Positions 58,734 to 59,502 of a stretch of 59,502 nt of DNA are shown here, in pieces. Made by a program: the position numbers and the translations under genes. Positions within the stretch are counted from its first letter, which is position 1. Every line of letters starts with the position of its first letter. The notes beneath the pieces were generated by a model. That model ran no database searches and was not told where the DNA came from. It saw only the letters and a program-made list of their open reading frames with translations. Where the stretch lies: assembly GCA_043821725.1 (NCBI GenBank), contig JBDRCM010000002.1, positions 1 to 59,502 on the forward strand. The letters run 5' to 3'. Source of the DNA: CAYHSR01 sp043821725 (GTDB lineage Bacteria; Patescibacteriota; Patescibacteriia; Magasanikbacterales; GWA2-37-8).

Positions 58734-58738
58734 CAAAA
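58695..58738. other. Probable attachment site (att) in tRNA-Asn
   Basis: The overlap of recombinase 3' end and tRNA-Asn 3' half is the usual mark of attL/attR. The exact crossover core cannot be placed without the other junction, which is beyond the window. Confidence 0.6.
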
Positions 58739-59502
58739 CAGGATGAGCAGGTTCTAAAGAGCCTGTTTTCTTGTATATAGAGCCATTTTTTAGGAGTTCT
58801 GAAGTTGTGTTTAGCTTGGGTATCCATTCGGCGAGAAAAGCAAACGAATCGGTGTACTCAACATTTAGTTTTTGATCGGTATTGATAGTCATTTCTCTGA
58901 AAATTCGTTGTATAAGCGTTCTTCTGTCGTCGGGTGTAGCTTTTCTGCTGTTATACTTTTCTCGGGCTGTAAACGCCAAATTATGAATCTCAACGCCCAC
59001 CTCGTAATAGTTCTTGACCCGTGAATTTAGCTTTTCCAATTTACTCATTATGTCCTTTTGTTGCTTACCAAATAGCTTGAATTTTTTATTGTAATAATCC
59101 TCGGATATCTTGCCGTCCAGTTTATCGTCATACATCTTGTCAAAGCGGTTTTCTATCTTTTGTAGTTCGGCGGTTAATGATTCTCGGGTAGTCGCTGAAT
59201 AATCCTTTTTGCCTTTGTTGCTTTCTTTGAGGGCTTTATTTATCCAGTCCAAAACTTCCTTATTATTCGGACGGATTTTGTCCATCATTTCATTTAGTAT
59301 CTCGTCAATATTTTCCTCTTTAATATATCCCTTTCGTGTACAGGGTTTAAATCCACGACAAGAGCCGTAATTGTGGCCTTTTTGTGTTTGCCAACTAATA
59401 AGACAACCGCACTCCTCACAACGAATTAAACCTTTGAAAGTATGAAATTTCTTTTTGTATTGTCCGGCTTTGAGTGGTCTTCTTAATTTTTCTTGTACCT
59501 CG
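58695..59502 (-). CDS. Large serine recombinase (C-terminal part, runs off the window)
   Basis: The minus strand is open from the right edge to UAA at 58695, about 269 codons. Near the edge are the recombinase zinc ribbon (FKGLIRCEECGCLISW then YGSCRGFKPCTRKGYI), a coiled-coil (ELQKIENRFDKMYDDKLDGK) and LIQRIFREMTINTDQKLNVE, all C-terminal parts of large serine integrases. The catalytic Ser domain is outside. The last residues LLRGRDSNPRPID are translated from the complement of tRNA-Asn. It would catalyse integration/excision of the element to the right. Confidence 0.88.
   Translation of the reverse strand, partial: EVQEKLRRPLKAGQYKKKFHTFKGLIRCEECGCLISWQTQKGHNYGSCRGFKPCTRKGYIKEENIDEILNEMMDKIRPNNKEVLDWINKALKESNKGKKDYSATTRESLTAELQKIENRFDKMYDDKLDGKISEDYYNKKFKLFGKQQKDIMSKLEKLNSRVKNYYEVGVEIHNLAFTAREKYNSRKATPDDRRTLIQRIFREMTINTDQKLNVEYTDSFAFLAEWIPKLNTTSELLKNGSIYKKTGSLEPAHPVLLRGRDSNPRPID

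Overview
The window looks like a chromosomal segment of a Candidate Phyla Radiation / Patescibacteria (Parcubacteria-like) bacterium. It is AT-rich and densely packed, with many 1-20 bp gene overlaps. It carries a short single-chain YidC-like insertase, a one-subunit glycyl-tRNA synthetase, a short TsaB-like protein, a DUF5652-type protein and several small conserved-hypothetical types common in that group. UGA, UAA and UAG all act as stops, so this is not a recoded-UGA lineage. The placement comes from gene content only.

Layout. 1-3.9 kb: a truncated Nudix gene, then (minus strand) mreD-mreC-mreB, a small membrane protein and a DUF721/DciA-like gene. 3.8-6.8 kb: a UvrD-type helicase fused to an Fe-S RecB-like nuclease. 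7.2-9.9 kb: a TraG/VirD4-like ATPase and NAD(P)HX dehydratase. 9.9-10.8 kb: a repeat-filled intergenic region with one tiny ORF. 10.8-18.2 kb: mscS, a 100-aa protein, secA, secD (with two parvulin-type prolyl-isomerase units inserted) and secF. 18.4-30.2 kb: a housekeeping run (membrane proteins, tsaB-like, gdhA, yidC-like, SPFH, holB-like, lipoprotein, frr, glyS, M16 peptidase, tpiA, TPR). 30.2-30.9 kb: tRNA-Tyr, two tRNA-Thr, rpmG and tRNA-Trp.

30.9-36.5 kb is an accessory island downstream of tRNA-Trp. It is cut into small gene modules by five degenerate repeats that align in pieces with tRNA-Trp (D-arm, anticodon-loop, T-arm and 3'-end traces with a constant 21-nt spacing), most followed by an intrinsic terminator. 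Cargo: a broken kinase-like gene, a RelE-type toxin-antitoxin pair, an XRE repressor with DUF2178-like membrane partner, a 29-aa Cys peptide and unknown proteins. 36.6-41.5 kb continues with two tandem PEP-swivelling-domain proteins, a Cys-rich membrane protein, a frameshifted Fur homologue and an IS3 orfA remnant.

41.9-44.3 kb (minus strand) is smpB-ssrA(tmRNA)-infC-rpmI-rplT, with the tmRNA squeezed between smpB and infC by 12 and 10 nt. 44.3-49.8 kb: envelope proteins (polytopic protein, HtrA-like degenerate protease with PDZ, Wzz-like protein) and a 849-aa coiled-coil protein whose frame continues past a UGA. 50.1-52.8 kb: clpB behind a CIRCE-like HrcA operator. 52.9-58.5 kb: a YgjP-like metalloprotease, DUF5652-like protein, two or three structured RNA candidates, an EamA transporter, a glycoside-hydrolase-like protein, tRNA-Val and a GT-B-like glycosyltransferase. 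At the right edge a large serine recombinase ends inside tRNA-Asn, marking the end of an integrated element.

Scattered through the window is a family of non-coding elements of about 110-365 bp with GGGTCTGTCGCCAAAT ends. Three of five copies have exact 5-bp target duplications. The ends and duplication size resemble Tn3-family miniature elements. One copy ends exactly at the clpB stop codon; others abut gene starts.
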